From an uncultured Lysobacteraceae bacterium (lineage in GTDB: Bacteria > Pseudomonadota > Gammaproteobacteria > Xanthomonadales > Xanthomonadaceae): a stretch of 64,000 bases of DNA. Every line of letters starts with the position of its first letter. Positions within the stretch are counted from its first letter, which is position 1. Below the pieces are notes generated by a model. That model saw only the letters and a list, made by a program, of their open reading frames with translations, had not been told where the DNA came from and did no database searches. The translations under genes were made by a program, and so were the position numbers. The stretch spans positions 1-64,000 of the forward strand of contig CALCNV010000147.1 of NCBI GenBank assembly GCA_937897645.1, read 5' to 3'. Shown here piece after piece: positions 52,851 through 61,139 of this stretch.

Positions 52851-54437
52851 TCACGCGACCATATGCTTGTAGCCGAGGGCCAGGCCATAGGCCAGCACCA
52901 CGGCGGCCAGTATCCCGATGCTCATCGCGGTGCGCGTGCGCTGCAGGCGCTGCGCCCGCGGCGTACGGTAGATCGGGACGATGGTCAGTAGCGGGATTTC
53001 CGAGTGTTTCTGCAGTTGTGCAGGCGAACGCATGCGTGGGTCGAAGCGCACGCGCAGGAACAAAAGCCCCAGTGGCACCGCGAGGGCCATGAAAAGCCCG
53101 GCTATCGCGAAGTGCATGAAACGCAGGCCGGTCGGGCGTAGCGGCATGATCGCCGGGTCTTGCACGCGCAAGGTCAGGCCGCGTTCCTCGCGGTCCAGTT
53201 CCATGGACACGCGGGCGTTCTCGCGGCGACGGAGCAGGTCCTGGTAAATGTCGCGGTTGACTTCGTAGTCGCGTGTCAATTCCGCCAGCGCGCTCTCGGA
53301 TTCCGCGATGCGACGGCTGCGGCCAAGCTCTTCCTCCAACAGCGATTCCGCGATTCCCATCCGGGATTGCGTGGCTGCCATTTCGCGCCGCGCCGCGCCC
53401 TGCTGGCTGCGCAGTTCCTGGTACAACGGGTTCATCTGGGCATCATCGAATGGGCTGGCGGTAGTGGGCGCCGTCGCGCGGCGCCGTTCTTCGTCACGCA
53501 TGGATTGCTGGATGTCGGCCATCTGGTGGCGGATTCGCACCACGTCCGGGTATTGCTCGGTGTAGGTCAGCAGCAGGCGGTCGAGTTGTCCCTGCAGTTC
53601 AAGCAATTGCCCGCGGTACAGGCTTTCGCGAGTCTGGACTGCGGTGACGGCCGATTCACCCGAAAGTTGCGACGTGATCGCGCTTTCGCGCGAGCGCTGT
53701 TCCAGCAGCGCCATGCGGGTCTGTTCGACCTGCGTGCGCAATGCGCTTATGCGAGTGCTGGCATCGGTGGCGCTGCCAGGTTGCGCGTCAGCATTGGCCG
53801 AACGGTACTTCTGCAGGTTGTCTTCGGCGTCAGTGAGTTTCTTGTGGTAATCATTCACGCGCGCATCGATGAACTGGTAGGCCTCGCGGCTTTCGCGACC
53901 CTTGGTGGCAAGGCTTTCCTTGATGAACATCGCGCCCAGGCGCTCGGTAACCTTGTAGGTGCGCTGTGCGTCGGAATCGCGGTAAGTGATCTCGACCAGA
54001 TCCGGCCGGGAAGCGCGGATGGTGATGCGTTCCTTCAGCGCTTCAAGCAGCCGGTCACGCTGCAGGGCAGTGGGCTTGTCTTCCAGCCAGCCGCCGGTTT
54101 CCAGCGCGTCCTCCAGCACCTTGCGACTGTAGATCACCTGGCGTGCGATGCCGGCGCGGTCGGTGACGCCCGTGGCCACGGCGCGACCTTCCAGCAAGGG
54201 CTGGATGATGTCGCTCTCCTGGGCCAGGATGGTCGTCGAGGCCGTGTAGCTCTTGGGAAGCAACAACAACCCCACGAACAGCGTCAGCAGTGCGATCACT
54301 GCAAAGATCGACGCCAGCGGCACCAAGTTGCGCTTGCCCTCGTTCAGCAGGATCGGTACCAGTTCGCTCGGGGTCAGTTGCTTGCTGGACGGGGAGGTGG
54401 CGGTGGTGCGGCGGGCGGGAAGTGCATTGGGACTCAT
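52851..54437 (-). CDS. Wzz/GNVR-type polysaccharide chain-length determinant protein
   Basis: A 528-residue polysaccharide co-polymerase. The N-terminal Wzz domain contains transmembrane segment 1 (ASIFAVIALLTLFVGLLLLP, ~42-61). A long periplasmic coiled-coil region (~170-400) follows, with many Glu/Arg/Gln heptads. The GNVR-like segment is LAELTRDYEVNRDIYQDLLRRRENARVSM. A proline-rich motif precedes membrane segments at ~430-450 and ~505-522. Its architecture matches the XrtA-type chain-length proteins. The ATG at 54437 overlaps the stop of the Wza-like gene by 1 base (TGATG). It should pair with the CpsD-like protein. Confidence 0.93.
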   Translation of the reverse strand: MSPNALPARRTTATSPSSKQLTPSELVPILLNEGKRNLVPLASIFAVIALLTLFVGLLLLPKSYTASTTILAQESDIIQPLLEGRAVATGVTDRAGIARQVIYSRKVLEDALETGGWLEDKPTALQRDRLLEALKERITIRASRPDLVEITYRDSDAQRTYKVTERLGAMFIKESLATKGRESREAYQFIDARVNDYHKKLTDAEDNLQKYRSANADAQPGSATDASTRISALRTQVEQTRMALLEQRSRESAITSQLSGESAVTAVQTRESLYRGQLLELQGQLDRLLLTYTEQYPDVVRIRHQMADIQQSMRDEERRRATAPTTASPFDDAQMNPLYQELRSQQGAARREMAATQSRMGIAESLLEEELGRSRRIAESESALAELTRDYEVNRDIYQDLLRRRENARVSMELDREERGLTLRVQDPAIMPLRPTGLRFMHFAIAGLFMALAVPLGLLFLRVRFDPRMRSPAQLQKHSEIPLLTIVPIYRTPRAQRLQRTRTAMSIGILAAVVLAYGLALGYKHMVA

Positions 54438-55060
54438 CAGAATGTGCGCTCGGGAATGGTGATGACATCGCCGGGTGCAACGGGGAAGTTGGTGGAGAGG
54501 TCGCCGTGGTTGAGTATGCGGTCAAGGCGAACTTGGTACGTCTGGGTACTTTCGGTGCCCTTGCGGTAGAGCTCAGAGCGATCTCCAGCGGCGAATTCAG
54601 TCACCCCGCCGGCCGCCAGCACTGCATCCAGCACGGTCATGCCCGGGCGGAAGGGAATGGAGATGGGTTGGCGGACCGCACCGGTGACCCGGACACGCGA
54701 GAGGTATTCGTGGCTGCGCAGGTCAGTCAGGATGACCGCGACTTGCGGATCACGGACGTAGCTGGCGAGCTTGGTCTGGATGTCGGCGGCGACTTCGGCA
54801 GGCGTATGTCCGCCGGCTGCCACGTCGCCGACCAGTGGCACGGAGATCATTCCATCAGGGCGTACGGGTACGGTGATGCCAAGCTCCGGATTACGCCAGA
54901 CCGAAACCTGCACGATGTCATCGACACCAATGTGGTAAGCCTCGACGGCGGTAGCCGTGGCTTCCAAGGGCGGAGGGCTGCCGCTGGCGCCGCTTGTGGC
55001 GCAAGAGGCGAGCATGAGTGACAAGCAGAGGGCCAGCAGGCCAGAGACGATACGCGACAT
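54437..55060 (-). CDS. Wza-like polysaccharide export lipoprotein
   Basis: A 207-residue outer-membrane export lipoprotein. The N-terminus MSRIVSGLLALCLSLMLASC has lipobox LASC with Cys20 as the lipidated residue. The Poly_export domain shows YHIGVDDIVQVSVWRNPELG, VRPDGMISVPLVGDVAAGGHTP and VTGAVRQPISIPFRPGMTVLDAVLAAGG, including the SLBB-like part. It is much shorter than E. coli Wza (which has extra SLBB domains and a C-terminal helix), as in XrtA-type EPS operons. The ATG at 55060 is supported by AGGGGA upstream. The operon order export lipoprotein, Wzz, CpsD is standard. Confidence 0.92.
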   Translation of the reverse strand: MSRIVSGLLALCLSLMLASCATSGASGSPPPLEATATAVEAYHIGVDDIVQVSVWRNPELGITVPVRPDGMISVPLVGDVAAGGHTPAEVAADIQTKLASYVRDPQVAVILTDLRSHEYLSRVRVTGAVRQPISIPFRPGMTVLDAVLAAGGVTEFAAGDRSELYRKGTESTQTYQVRLDRILNHGDLSTNFPVAPGDVITIPERTF

Positions 55061-55142
55061 TCCATTTTCCCCTGTGGTGGTCACGTCTTTTATAACGCGG
55101 GTAGGGCCCCTATCCGGCCACGGCGGGCCGGAACTGCCTGGT

Positions 55143-56150
55143 TCAAACCGCGTAGAAGCCCCGGTACCAGTCAACGAAACGGCGCACGCCCACTTCGATC
55201 GAGGTGGCAGGTGAATACCCCGTGTCACGCTGCAGCGCTTCGACATCGGCATAGGTGTCGGGCACGTCGCCGGGCTGCAGCGGCAGGAGGTTTCGTTCAG
55301 CTTTGCGGCACAGGCAGTCTTCCAGCACCTCGATGTAGCGCAGCAACTGGACGGGTTGGTGGTTGCCGATGTTGTAGACGCGGTACGGCGCACTGGAGGT
55401 GGCCGGGGTCGGCGCAAGCGGGTCGTATTGCGGGTCCGGGCCGGGCACGCGGTCGAGGGTGCGGATCACGCCTTCCACGATATCGTCCACGTAGGTGAAG
55501 TCGCGCGTGTGGTGGCCATGGTTGAACACGTCGATCGGTTCGCCCGCCAGGATCTTGCGGGTGAACAGGAACAAGGCCATGTCCGGCCGGCCCCAAGGGC
55601 CATAGACGGTGAAAAAGCGCAGGCCCGTGGTCGGAAGGCCGAACAGATGGCTGTAGGTGTGCGCCATCAGCTCGTTGGCCTTCTTGGTGGCCGCGTACAT
55701 GCTGACCGGGTGGTCCACGCTGTCTTCCACCGCGAAGGGCAGTTTCTTGTTGGCGCCATAGACCGAGCTGGACGAGGCGTATACGAGATGTTCGATGCCA
55801 CGATGGCGACAGGCTTCAAGGATGTTGAGGAAGCCGACGATGTTGCTGTCGATATAGGCATGGGGATTTTCCAGCGAGTAGCGCACGCCGGCCTGGGCCG
55901 CCAGGTTGACCACGCGCTGCGGCTTGAACTCGTCGAAGGCGGCGTCCAGCGCGGCGCGGTCTTCCAGCGAAGCGCGCACGAAACTGAAACCGGCCTGCGG
56001 CAGCAGTTTGGCCAGGCGTGCCTCTTTCAGGCGCGGGTCGTAGTAGGCGTTGAGATTGTCATAGCCCAGCACCTCGTCGCCACGCGCCAACAGGCGTTCG
56101 CTGAGGTGTGAGCCGATGAAGCCGGCGGCGCCGGTGACCATGACGCGCAT
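55143..56150 (-). CDS. NAD-dependent nucleotide-sugar 4-epimerase (UDP-glucuronate 4-epimerase type)
   Basis: A 335-residue short-chain dehydrogenase/reductase enzyme. The NAD loop is GAAGFIGS at residues 7-14. The catalytic Ser/Thr region is YASSSSVYG, and Tyr152-x3-Lys156 lies in MYAATKKANE. FFTVYGPWGRPDMALFLFTRKIL is typical of the CapI/GAE uronate epimerases. It should interconvert UDP-glucuronic and UDP-galacturonic acids, or the N-acetylated equivalents made by its TviB-type neighbour. It sits 45 bp downstream of that dehydrogenase and 82 bp upstream of the export lipoprotein on the same strand. The exact substrate depends on the dehydrogenase. Confidence 0.9.
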   Translation of the reverse strand: MRVMVTGAAGFIGSHLSERLLARGDEVLGYDNLNAYYDPRLKEARLAKLLPQAGFSFVRASLEDRAALDAAFDEFKPQRVVNLAAQAGVRYSLENPHAYIDSNIVGFLNILEACRHRGIEHLVYASSSSVYGANKKLPFAVEDSVDHPVSMYAATKKANELMAHTYSHLFGLPTTGLRFFTVYGPWGRPDMALFLFTRKILAGEPIDVFNHGHHTRDFTYVDDIVEGVIRTLDRVPGPDPQYDPLAPTPATSSAPYRVYNIGNHQPVQLLRYIEVLEDCLCRKAERNLLPLQPGDVPDTYADVEALQRDTGYSPATSIEVGVRRFVDWYRGFYAV

Positions 56151-56195
56151 GGGAGTCCTTGGATTATTCGTTGAACCGGGTGTCCTGCCCGGAGT

Positions 56196-57509
56196 CTACA
56201 GGCAGTCGTCGACACTGGCGCGCGGCAGGGCGCGCTTGACGTCGAACAGCACTGCATCGGGCTTGCCGAATGCACGTATGCCATCAGCGCCCAGTGCGAT
56301 GAATTCGCGATGTGAGACGGCCAGGATGATGGCGTCGTAGCGACCGGCATCCGGCGTTGCGGCCAGGTCGATGCCGTATTCGTGCCGTGCCTCTTCGGCG
56401 CTTACCCACGGGTCGTGGACATGCACGTTGGCGTTGTAGCTTTTCAGTTCGGCGATGATGTCCACGACCCTGGTGTTGCGCAGGTCGGGGCAGTTCTCCT
56501 TGAAAGCCAGGCCAAGGACAAGGATGTTGGACTGGGTGGTCTGCAGGTTGCGCTGGGCCATCAGCTTGGCCACGCGGCGCGCCACGTGGCTGCCCATGCC
56601 GTCGTTGATGCGCCGCCCCGCCAGGATCACGTCGGGGTGGTAGCCGATCTGCTGCGCCTTGTGGGTCAGGTAGTAAGGGTCCACGCCGATGCAGTGGCCG
56701 CCGACCAGGCCGGGACGGAAGGGCAGGAAGTTCCACTTCGTCCCCGCGGCTTCCAGCACTTCGTGGGTGTCGATGCCCAGGCGGTGGAAGATCAGCGCGA
56801 GCTCGTTGATCAACGCGATGTTGACATCGCGCTGGGTGTTTTCGATGACCTTGGCCGCTTCCGCCACGCGGATGCTGCTGGTCTTGTGCGTGCCGGCGGT
56901 GATGATGGAGCGATAGAGGGCGTCAACGAAGTCCGCAGCCTCGGCGGTGGAACCCGAAGTCACTTTCATGATCGTTTCCAGGCGGTGCTGCTTGTCGCCG
57001 GGGTTGATGCGCTCGGGGCTGTAGCCGGCGTAGAAGTCCCGGTTGAATTGCAGGCCCGATTCGCGCTCGATGATGGGCACGCAGACTTCTTCCGTGGCGC
57101 CGGGGTACACGGTTGACTCGTAAATCGCCACGCCGCCCTTGCCGATGGCCTTGCCAACCGCGCGGCTTGCCGATTCCAGCGGGCGCAGGTCCGGGCGCTT
57201 GTATTCATCGATCGGCGTGGGCACGGTGATGATGAAGACGTTGCACGACGACAGGGCCTCCGCATCGTCGCTGAAACTGAGTTGGCTGCTTGCGCGCAAT
57301 TCATCCGGCGAGACTTCAAGCGTGTGGTCGTGGTATTGCCCAAGTTCGCCCACGCGCTTGCTGTTGATGTCGAAGCCGAGGGTGGGAAAGTTCTTGCCGA
57401 AAGCGGCGGCAAGCGGCAAGCCGACATAGCCCAGCCCTATCACTGCAATGCGGATCTGGTCAGTGGCTGGCAAGGACGCATTCATTGGCGTGGGGTGCTC
57501 CTGATTCAT
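56196..57509 (-). CDS. tviB: Nucleotide-sugar 6-dehydrogenase (TviB/WbpO type)
   Basis: A 437-residue UDP-glucose/GDP-mannose dehydrogenase family enzyme that oxidises C6 of a nucleotide sugar to a carboxylate using two NAD. The Rossmann loop is GLGYVG at residues 25-30. The catalytic Cys273 is in GGHCIGVDPYYLT, with AEAAKVIENTQRDVNIALINE as the dimer helix. The sequence style (FAGYSPERINPGD; VPTPIDEYKRPDL) is that of TviB/WbpO/WbpA, which act on UDP-HexNAc rather than UDP-glucose. It is the first gene of the minus-strand export operon, giving a uronic-acid precursor. The start is ATG 57509; an ATG at 57485 with AGGAG upstream is a possible alternative. The sugar specificity is inferred. Confidence 0.92.
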   Translation of the reverse strand: MNQEHPTPMNASLPATDQIRIAVIGLGYVGLPLAAAFGKNFPTLGFDINSKRVGELGQYHDHTLEVSPDELRASSQLSFSDDAEALSSCNVFIITVPTPIDEYKRPDLRPLESASRAVGKAIGKGGVAIYESTVYPGATEEVCVPIIERESGLQFNRDFYAGYSPERINPGDKQHRLETIMKVTSGSTAEAADFVDALYRSIITAGTHKTSSIRVAEAAKVIENTQRDVNIALINELALIFHRLGIDTHEVLEAAGTKWNFLPFRPGLVGGHCIGVDPYYLTHKAQQIGYHPDVILAGRRINDGMGSHVARRVAKLMAQRNLQTTQSNILVLGLAFKENCPDLRNTRVVDIIAELKSYNANVHVHDPWVSAEEARHEYGIDLAATPDAGRYDAIILAVSHREFIALGADGIRAFGKPDAVLFDVKRALPRASVDDCL

Positions 57510-57719
57510 TGTATTGTGGCGAATAGTTGCCAGGCTTCTGGCGATTCCATGCCTTCAGAACGACGAATGGACTGTGATCAGGCCAAGCATCCGCTAGTCG
57601 GGTCCAATTGGCCTGCAGCTCGACGGGTTATCGTACAGACTTCGACTGCGGCCGGGCATGTTGCCTCCGCTAGGCTGCAAAAATCTCAAATTTGAACGGT
57701 TTCAATGCCAGGGAAATCC

Positions 57720-58736
57720 ATGCGAATCATGTTATGCGGCGGCGCGGGCTACATCGGTGCCCACACCTCTGTCGAATTATTGGGTCGCGGCCATGAGGTC
57801 GTGATCGTCGACAGCCTAGTCAACAGTTCCGCGCTTGCGCTGGAGCGTATCGGGAAAATTTCCGGAATAAAGCCCACGTTCCATGCGCTTGACGTGCGTG
57901 ACAGGGGGGGCATGGCAGCGGTGTTCGCGAATGCCAGTTTCGATGCGGTGATCCATTTCGCCGCACTCAAGGCCGTGGGCGAATCCTGCGAGCGTCCGCT
58001 CGATTACTTCGACAACAACATCAGCGGCACGATCGGCTTGCTGCAGGTCATGCAGGATGCCGGGGTGAAGCGCCTGGTATTCAGTTCGTCGGCCACGGTC
58101 TATGGAGATCCGGAGCGCGTGCCCGTCAACGAGGATGCGCGCCTGCAGGTCACCAATCCTTATGGCCGCACCAAGCTGGTGATGGAGCAGTTGATCGAAG
58201 ACCTGTGCGTGTCCGATCCCGGTTTCCGCGCGGCCAACCTGCGCTACTTCAATCCGGTTGGCGCGCATGCATCGGGCTTGATAGGTGAAGATCCCTCCGG
58301 CATTCCCAACAACCTGATGCCCTACATCTGCCAGGTCGCGGTGGGCAGGCGTGAAAAACTGCAGGTGTTCGGCGGCGATTACCCTACGCCCGACGGCACC
58401 GGCGTGCGTGATTACATCCATGTCGTGGACCTGGCCCGCGCGCACGCGGATGCGCTGGATTACCTGGTGCGTGCGGACCGCAGCGTGACGGTGAACCTCG
58501 GCACCGGGCGCGGCGTCAGCGTGCTGGACCTGGTGAAGGGCTTCGAGAAAGCATCGGGCCGTGAGATTCCCTATGACATCGTGGCCCGCCGCCCCGGCGA
58601 CGTGGCCACGGTGTATGCGGACCCCAGCCTGGCCAGGGAATTGCTTGGCTGGGAGGCACGACTCGACGTGGATGCCATGTGCCGCGATGCGTGGCGCTGG
58701 CAGTCGATGAACCCGCAGGGTTATGCAGCTGACTGA
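57720..58736 (+). CDS. galE: UDP-glucose 4-epimerase
   Basis: A 338-residue SDR epimerase interconverting UDP-glucose and UDP-galactose (some members also UDP-HexNAc). The NAD loop is CGGAGYIGAHT. FSSSATVYG and the catalytic NPYGRTK (Tyr-x3-Lys) follow. Further GalE hallmarks are ANLRYFNPVGAHASG, GEDPSGIPNNLMPYI and DGTGVRDYIHVVDLARAH. The ATG at 57720 has AGGGA 5 nt upstream; an ATG at 57705 is less favoured. It is divergent from the dehydrogenase across 210 bp. Its 3' end overlaps the converging hydrolase gene by 16 bp. It can supply galactose for the exopolysaccharide. Confidence 0.96.
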   Translation: MRIMLCGGAGYIGAHTSVELLGRGHEVVIVDSLVNSSALALERIGKISGIKPTFHALDVRDRGGMAAVFANASFDAVIHFAALKAVGESCERPLDYFDNNISGTIGLLQVMQDAGVKRLVFSSSATVYGDPERVPVNEDARLQVTNPYGRTKLVMEQLIEDLCVSDPGFRAANLRYFNPVGAHASGLIGEDPSGIPNNLMPYICQVAVGRREKLQVFGGDYPTPDGTGVRDYIHVVDLARAHADALDYLVRADRSVTVNLGTGRGVSVLDLVKGFEKASGREIPYDIVARRPGDVATVYADPSLARELLGWEARLDVDAMCRDAWRWQSMNPQGYAAD

Positions 58737-59575
58737 GCCGGTTCGCGCAGCAACGCGTCGACGACGGCAGCAGGTTGCTTCATCCATGCGAAATGATCGG
58801 CACGGGTGCCGAGTGCCTTGCTCCCCAGCGTAGCCAGCGTCGGCCTGGAACGCGGCAACTTGTCGAGCAAGGCCTGCATTGAACGGCGAGGCGCGAACCA
58901 GTCGCGCTCCAGCAACACTGCGCCCACGTCCGCGTCGACGGTGGACAATGCGGCTTCCAGGTCCGTACCAAGCCCGGTCGCGGCATAGCGATTGCTCAGG
59001 CCCACGCGGGCCCATTCGCGCATCAGGCTGCGCGCTTCGTCGCCGCCAAAACCCAATTGGCGGCCGGGCAGGGTGCCACGGCGTTGTGCCAGCCACGCCA
59101 CGAACTGGTAGGCGAACGGGAATACATAACGCTTTGGAGCCGGGAACGTGCGCCAGTACGGCGAGCCGCTGGCGACCAGCCACAGTGTCTGGAATTCACC
59201 CGGATGCAGGCCCAGGTGGCAGGCGGCGAACTGCGCGCCGATGCTGTGGCCGCCAATGACGCGCTCGGCTGTTGCACAGTGTCGTCGCATCACGGTTGCG
59301 CTGCTCGCGATATCCGCCAGGATTTCGCGGTAACCCCAATCGACGTCGCGACTGGCGCGCAGGCTGCTGCTGCCGTTGCCGCGCATTTCGTGCAGGAATA
59401 CCGCGACCCCGCGTGCAGCCAAGGCGTCGGCCAGTGGCGCGTAGTGCCTTGCTGCAACGCCCAGTGCCGGTAGCCACAGCAGCGATGCCGTGGGTTGGGC
59501 TGGGATACGCGTGATCAGTTGGTAGCCGTGGCCATCACCGGCAACGACAGGAATTTCCACTGTATCGACACTCAT
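58721..59575 (-). CDS. Alpha/beta hydrolase
   Basis: A 284-residue alpha/beta-hydrolase-fold protein. ASLLWLPALGVAARHYAPLADAL and VAVFLHEMRGNGSS are the first strands and oxyanion-side region. The nucleophile elbow is GGHSIGAQ with Ser111. The catalytic Asp is expected in the DADVGAVLLERDWFAP region and the His in TRADHFAWMKQP. The natural substrate cannot be told. The ATG at 59575 overlaps the thiD stop (ATGA), so the two are coupled and in one operon. Its stop lies within galE, a convergent overlap of 16 bp. Confidence 0.85.
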   Translation of the reverse strand: MSVDTVEIPVVAGDGHGYQLITRIPAQPTASLLWLPALGVAARHYAPLADALAARGVAVFLHEMRGNGSSSLRASRDVDWGYREILADIASSATVMRRHCATAERVIGGHSIGAQFAACHLGLHPGEFQTLWLVASGSPYWRTFPAPKRYVFPFAYQFVAWLAQRRGTLPGRQLGFGGDEARSLMREWARVGLSNRYAATGLGTDLEAALSTVDADVGAVLLERDWFAPRRSMQALLDKLPRSRPTLATLGSKALGTRADHFAWMKQPAAVVDALLREPAQSAA

Positions 59576-60396
59576 CGCGTGCGTGCTGCCCCGAAATGGT
59601 CCAGTACCACGATGTCGCTGCGACCGGGACGGTAGCCGCCGAGCAAGGCGACGTGGATGTAGTCCGATGCCGCCGCGCAGGCATCGGCCATCGACATGCC
59701 CAGACACAGATTGGCCGCGATCGCGGATGCCATCGTGCAGCCTGTACCGTGCGCGTCCACCTGCAGCCGTGGGTGCGAAAAGACATGGCTGCCGCCATGC
59801 ACATCAAGGTAGAAGTCGGTGACGTCATCGCCACCGTGCAGGTGGCCGCCCTTCAACAGCACCGCGTGTGGTCCCATCCTGAGCAGGTCGCGCGCGGCAA
59901 CGTGCATGTCGTCCAGCGTGGTGATGCGCCGCTCCAGCAACTGTTCGGCTTCCGGGATGTTGGGGGTGAGGATCGCGGCACGCGGCAGCAAGCCGTTGCG
60001 CAGGGCCGCGATGGCGCGATCTTCCAGCAGTTTCGCGCCACTGGTGGCCACCATGACCGGATCCAGAACGACAGTGCAGCGTGCAGGCGGAACCAGGTAG
60101 TACTCCAGCGCATCGGCCACCACGCGGATCACTTCGGCATTGGCCAGCATGCCCAGCTTGATCGCGCCGATATTGAAATCGTCGAAGCAGGCGTCGATCT
60201 GCGCTTTCAGGAATCCAACCGGTGGCACATGCACCGCGCTGACGCCGCGGGTGTGCTGTGCGGTCAAGGCAGCAATGGCAGACAGGCCGTGCACGCCATG
60301 CGCAGCGAAGGTCTTCAGGTCGGCCTGGATGCCAGCACCGCCGCCGGAATCGGAGCCGGCGATGGTGAGTGCGGAAACAAGGTGGTTTTCTGTCAT
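59572..60396 (-). CDS. thiD: Hydroxymethylpyrimidine/phosphomethylpyrimidine kinase
   Basis: A 274-residue ribokinase-like enzyme that phosphorylates HMP and HMP-phosphate in thiamine biosynthesis. The start matches the family (ALTIAGSDSGGGAGIQADLKT). VVLDPVMVATSGAKLL, LTPNIPEAEQLL, VLLKGGH and the catalytic/anion-hole DAHGTGCTMASAIAANL are all present. The ATG at 60396 aligns with other ThiD starts; an ATG at 60420 would add 8 residues. No other thiamine gene or TPP riboswitch is in view. It is coupled to the downstream alpha/beta hydrolase. Confidence 0.95.
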   Translation of the reverse strand: MTENHLVSALTIAGSDSGGGAGIQADLKTFAAHGVHGLSAIAALTAQHTRGVSAVHVPPVGFLKAQIDACFDDFNIGAIKLGMLANAEVIRVVADALEYYLVPPARCTVVLDPVMVATSGAKLLEDRAIAALRNGLLPRAAILTPNIPEAEQLLERRITTLDDMHVAARDLLRMGPHAVLLKGGHLHGGDDVTDFYLDVHGGSHVFSHPRLQVDAHGTGCTMASAIAANLCLGMSMADACAAASDYIHVALLGGYRPGRSDIVVLDHFGAARTR

Positions 60397-60449
60397 GCAG
60401 GCATTGTGCAATGTCGGCATGCCCTGCGTCTGTTTCCGATCGGCAACGC

Positions 60450-61133
60450 CTATCCGTCAGCCGGATCACGCTTGGCTGCGGCCCATTGCCGGTACAGCAC
60501 ATAACCGATGCCAACGGCGCCGGTCAGGAAGGCCGGGGCCAGCAAAGCATCGTATTTCAGTCGACTGAACAGCCATGCGCCGATGATGCCGCCCCCCAGG
60601 AAGCCGCTGATGATCAGGCCGCTCAGGGTCAATCGGCGCATCGGCAAGGGCAGGCCGCGCAGCAGGTGGCCAAGTCCGATGCCCAGGTCGGTGAACATGC
60701 CGCTGACGTGGGTCGTGCGCACCACGGCGCCGCTGTAGGTAGTGGCCATCGCGTTCTGCAGGCCGCACGCCGTGGCGGCAAGCAATGCGCCGTAGATCTG
60801 TTCTTTCCAGAACAGGGGAATGGCTGCGAAGAGCAGCAGTGATTCCAGCGCCAGCACCACGCCGTAGCGTCGTCCGAGCCGCAACGTGCTGTCCTGGATG
60901 ATCATGCCGCTGATCATCGCGCCGAGGCAGAAGGCAATCAGCACGCCCCACAGGTGGGCGACCGCCTTCCAGTCGCCATGCGCCAGGGCCGCGCCCAGCA
61001 GGCTGGTAGTGCCGGTCAGGTGACTGACTGCCTGGTGTTCGAAACCCAGGTAGCCAATCACGTTGACCATGCCGCCCACGCAGGCCAGCAGCACCGCGCC
61101 TACCCATACCCAGCGCGGCAGCTGCGTGCCCAC
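60450..61133 (-). CDS. YoaK/DUF1275 family membrane protein
   Basis: A 227-residue inner-membrane protein with six predicted spans (WVWVGAVLLACVGGMVNVIGYL; HLWGVLIAFCLGAMISGMII; GVVLALESLLLFAAIPLFW and others). Family residues include HLTGTTSLLG after the first span and QNAMATTYSGAVVRTTHVSGMFTDLGI, which is diagnostic for DUF1275. The function is unknown. A GTG at 61133 lies 6 nt after the phoH stop, so it is probably cotranscribed with phoH. There is no clear Shine-Dalgarno. Confidence 0.88.
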   Translation of the reverse strand: MGTQLPRWVWVGAVLLACVGGMVNVIGYLGFEHQAVSHLTGTTSLLGAALAHGDWKAVAHLWGVLIAFCLGAMISGMIIQDSTLRLGRRYGVVLALESLLLFAAIPLFWKEQIYGALLAATACGLQNAMATTYSGAVVRTTHVSGMFTDLGIGLGHLLRGLPLPMRRLTLSGLIISGFLGGGIIGAWLFSRLKYDALLAPAFLTGAVGIGYVLYRQWAAAKRDPADG

Positions 61134-61139
61134 TTCGGC

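Noticed and set aside
10880..57509. Possible PEP-CTERM tail or exosortase among the unassigned EPS proteins
   Set aside because: I checked the C-termini and membrane proteins by eye. None ends with PEP plus a hydrophobic span plus a basic tail, and no membrane protein shows exosortase motifs.
57510..57719. Sigma-70 or sigma-54 promoters in the divergent galE / dehydrogenase region
   Set aside because: Several partial -35 and -10 matches exist on both strands but none has acceptable spacing. GG/GC pairs are one base off the sigma-54 spacing.
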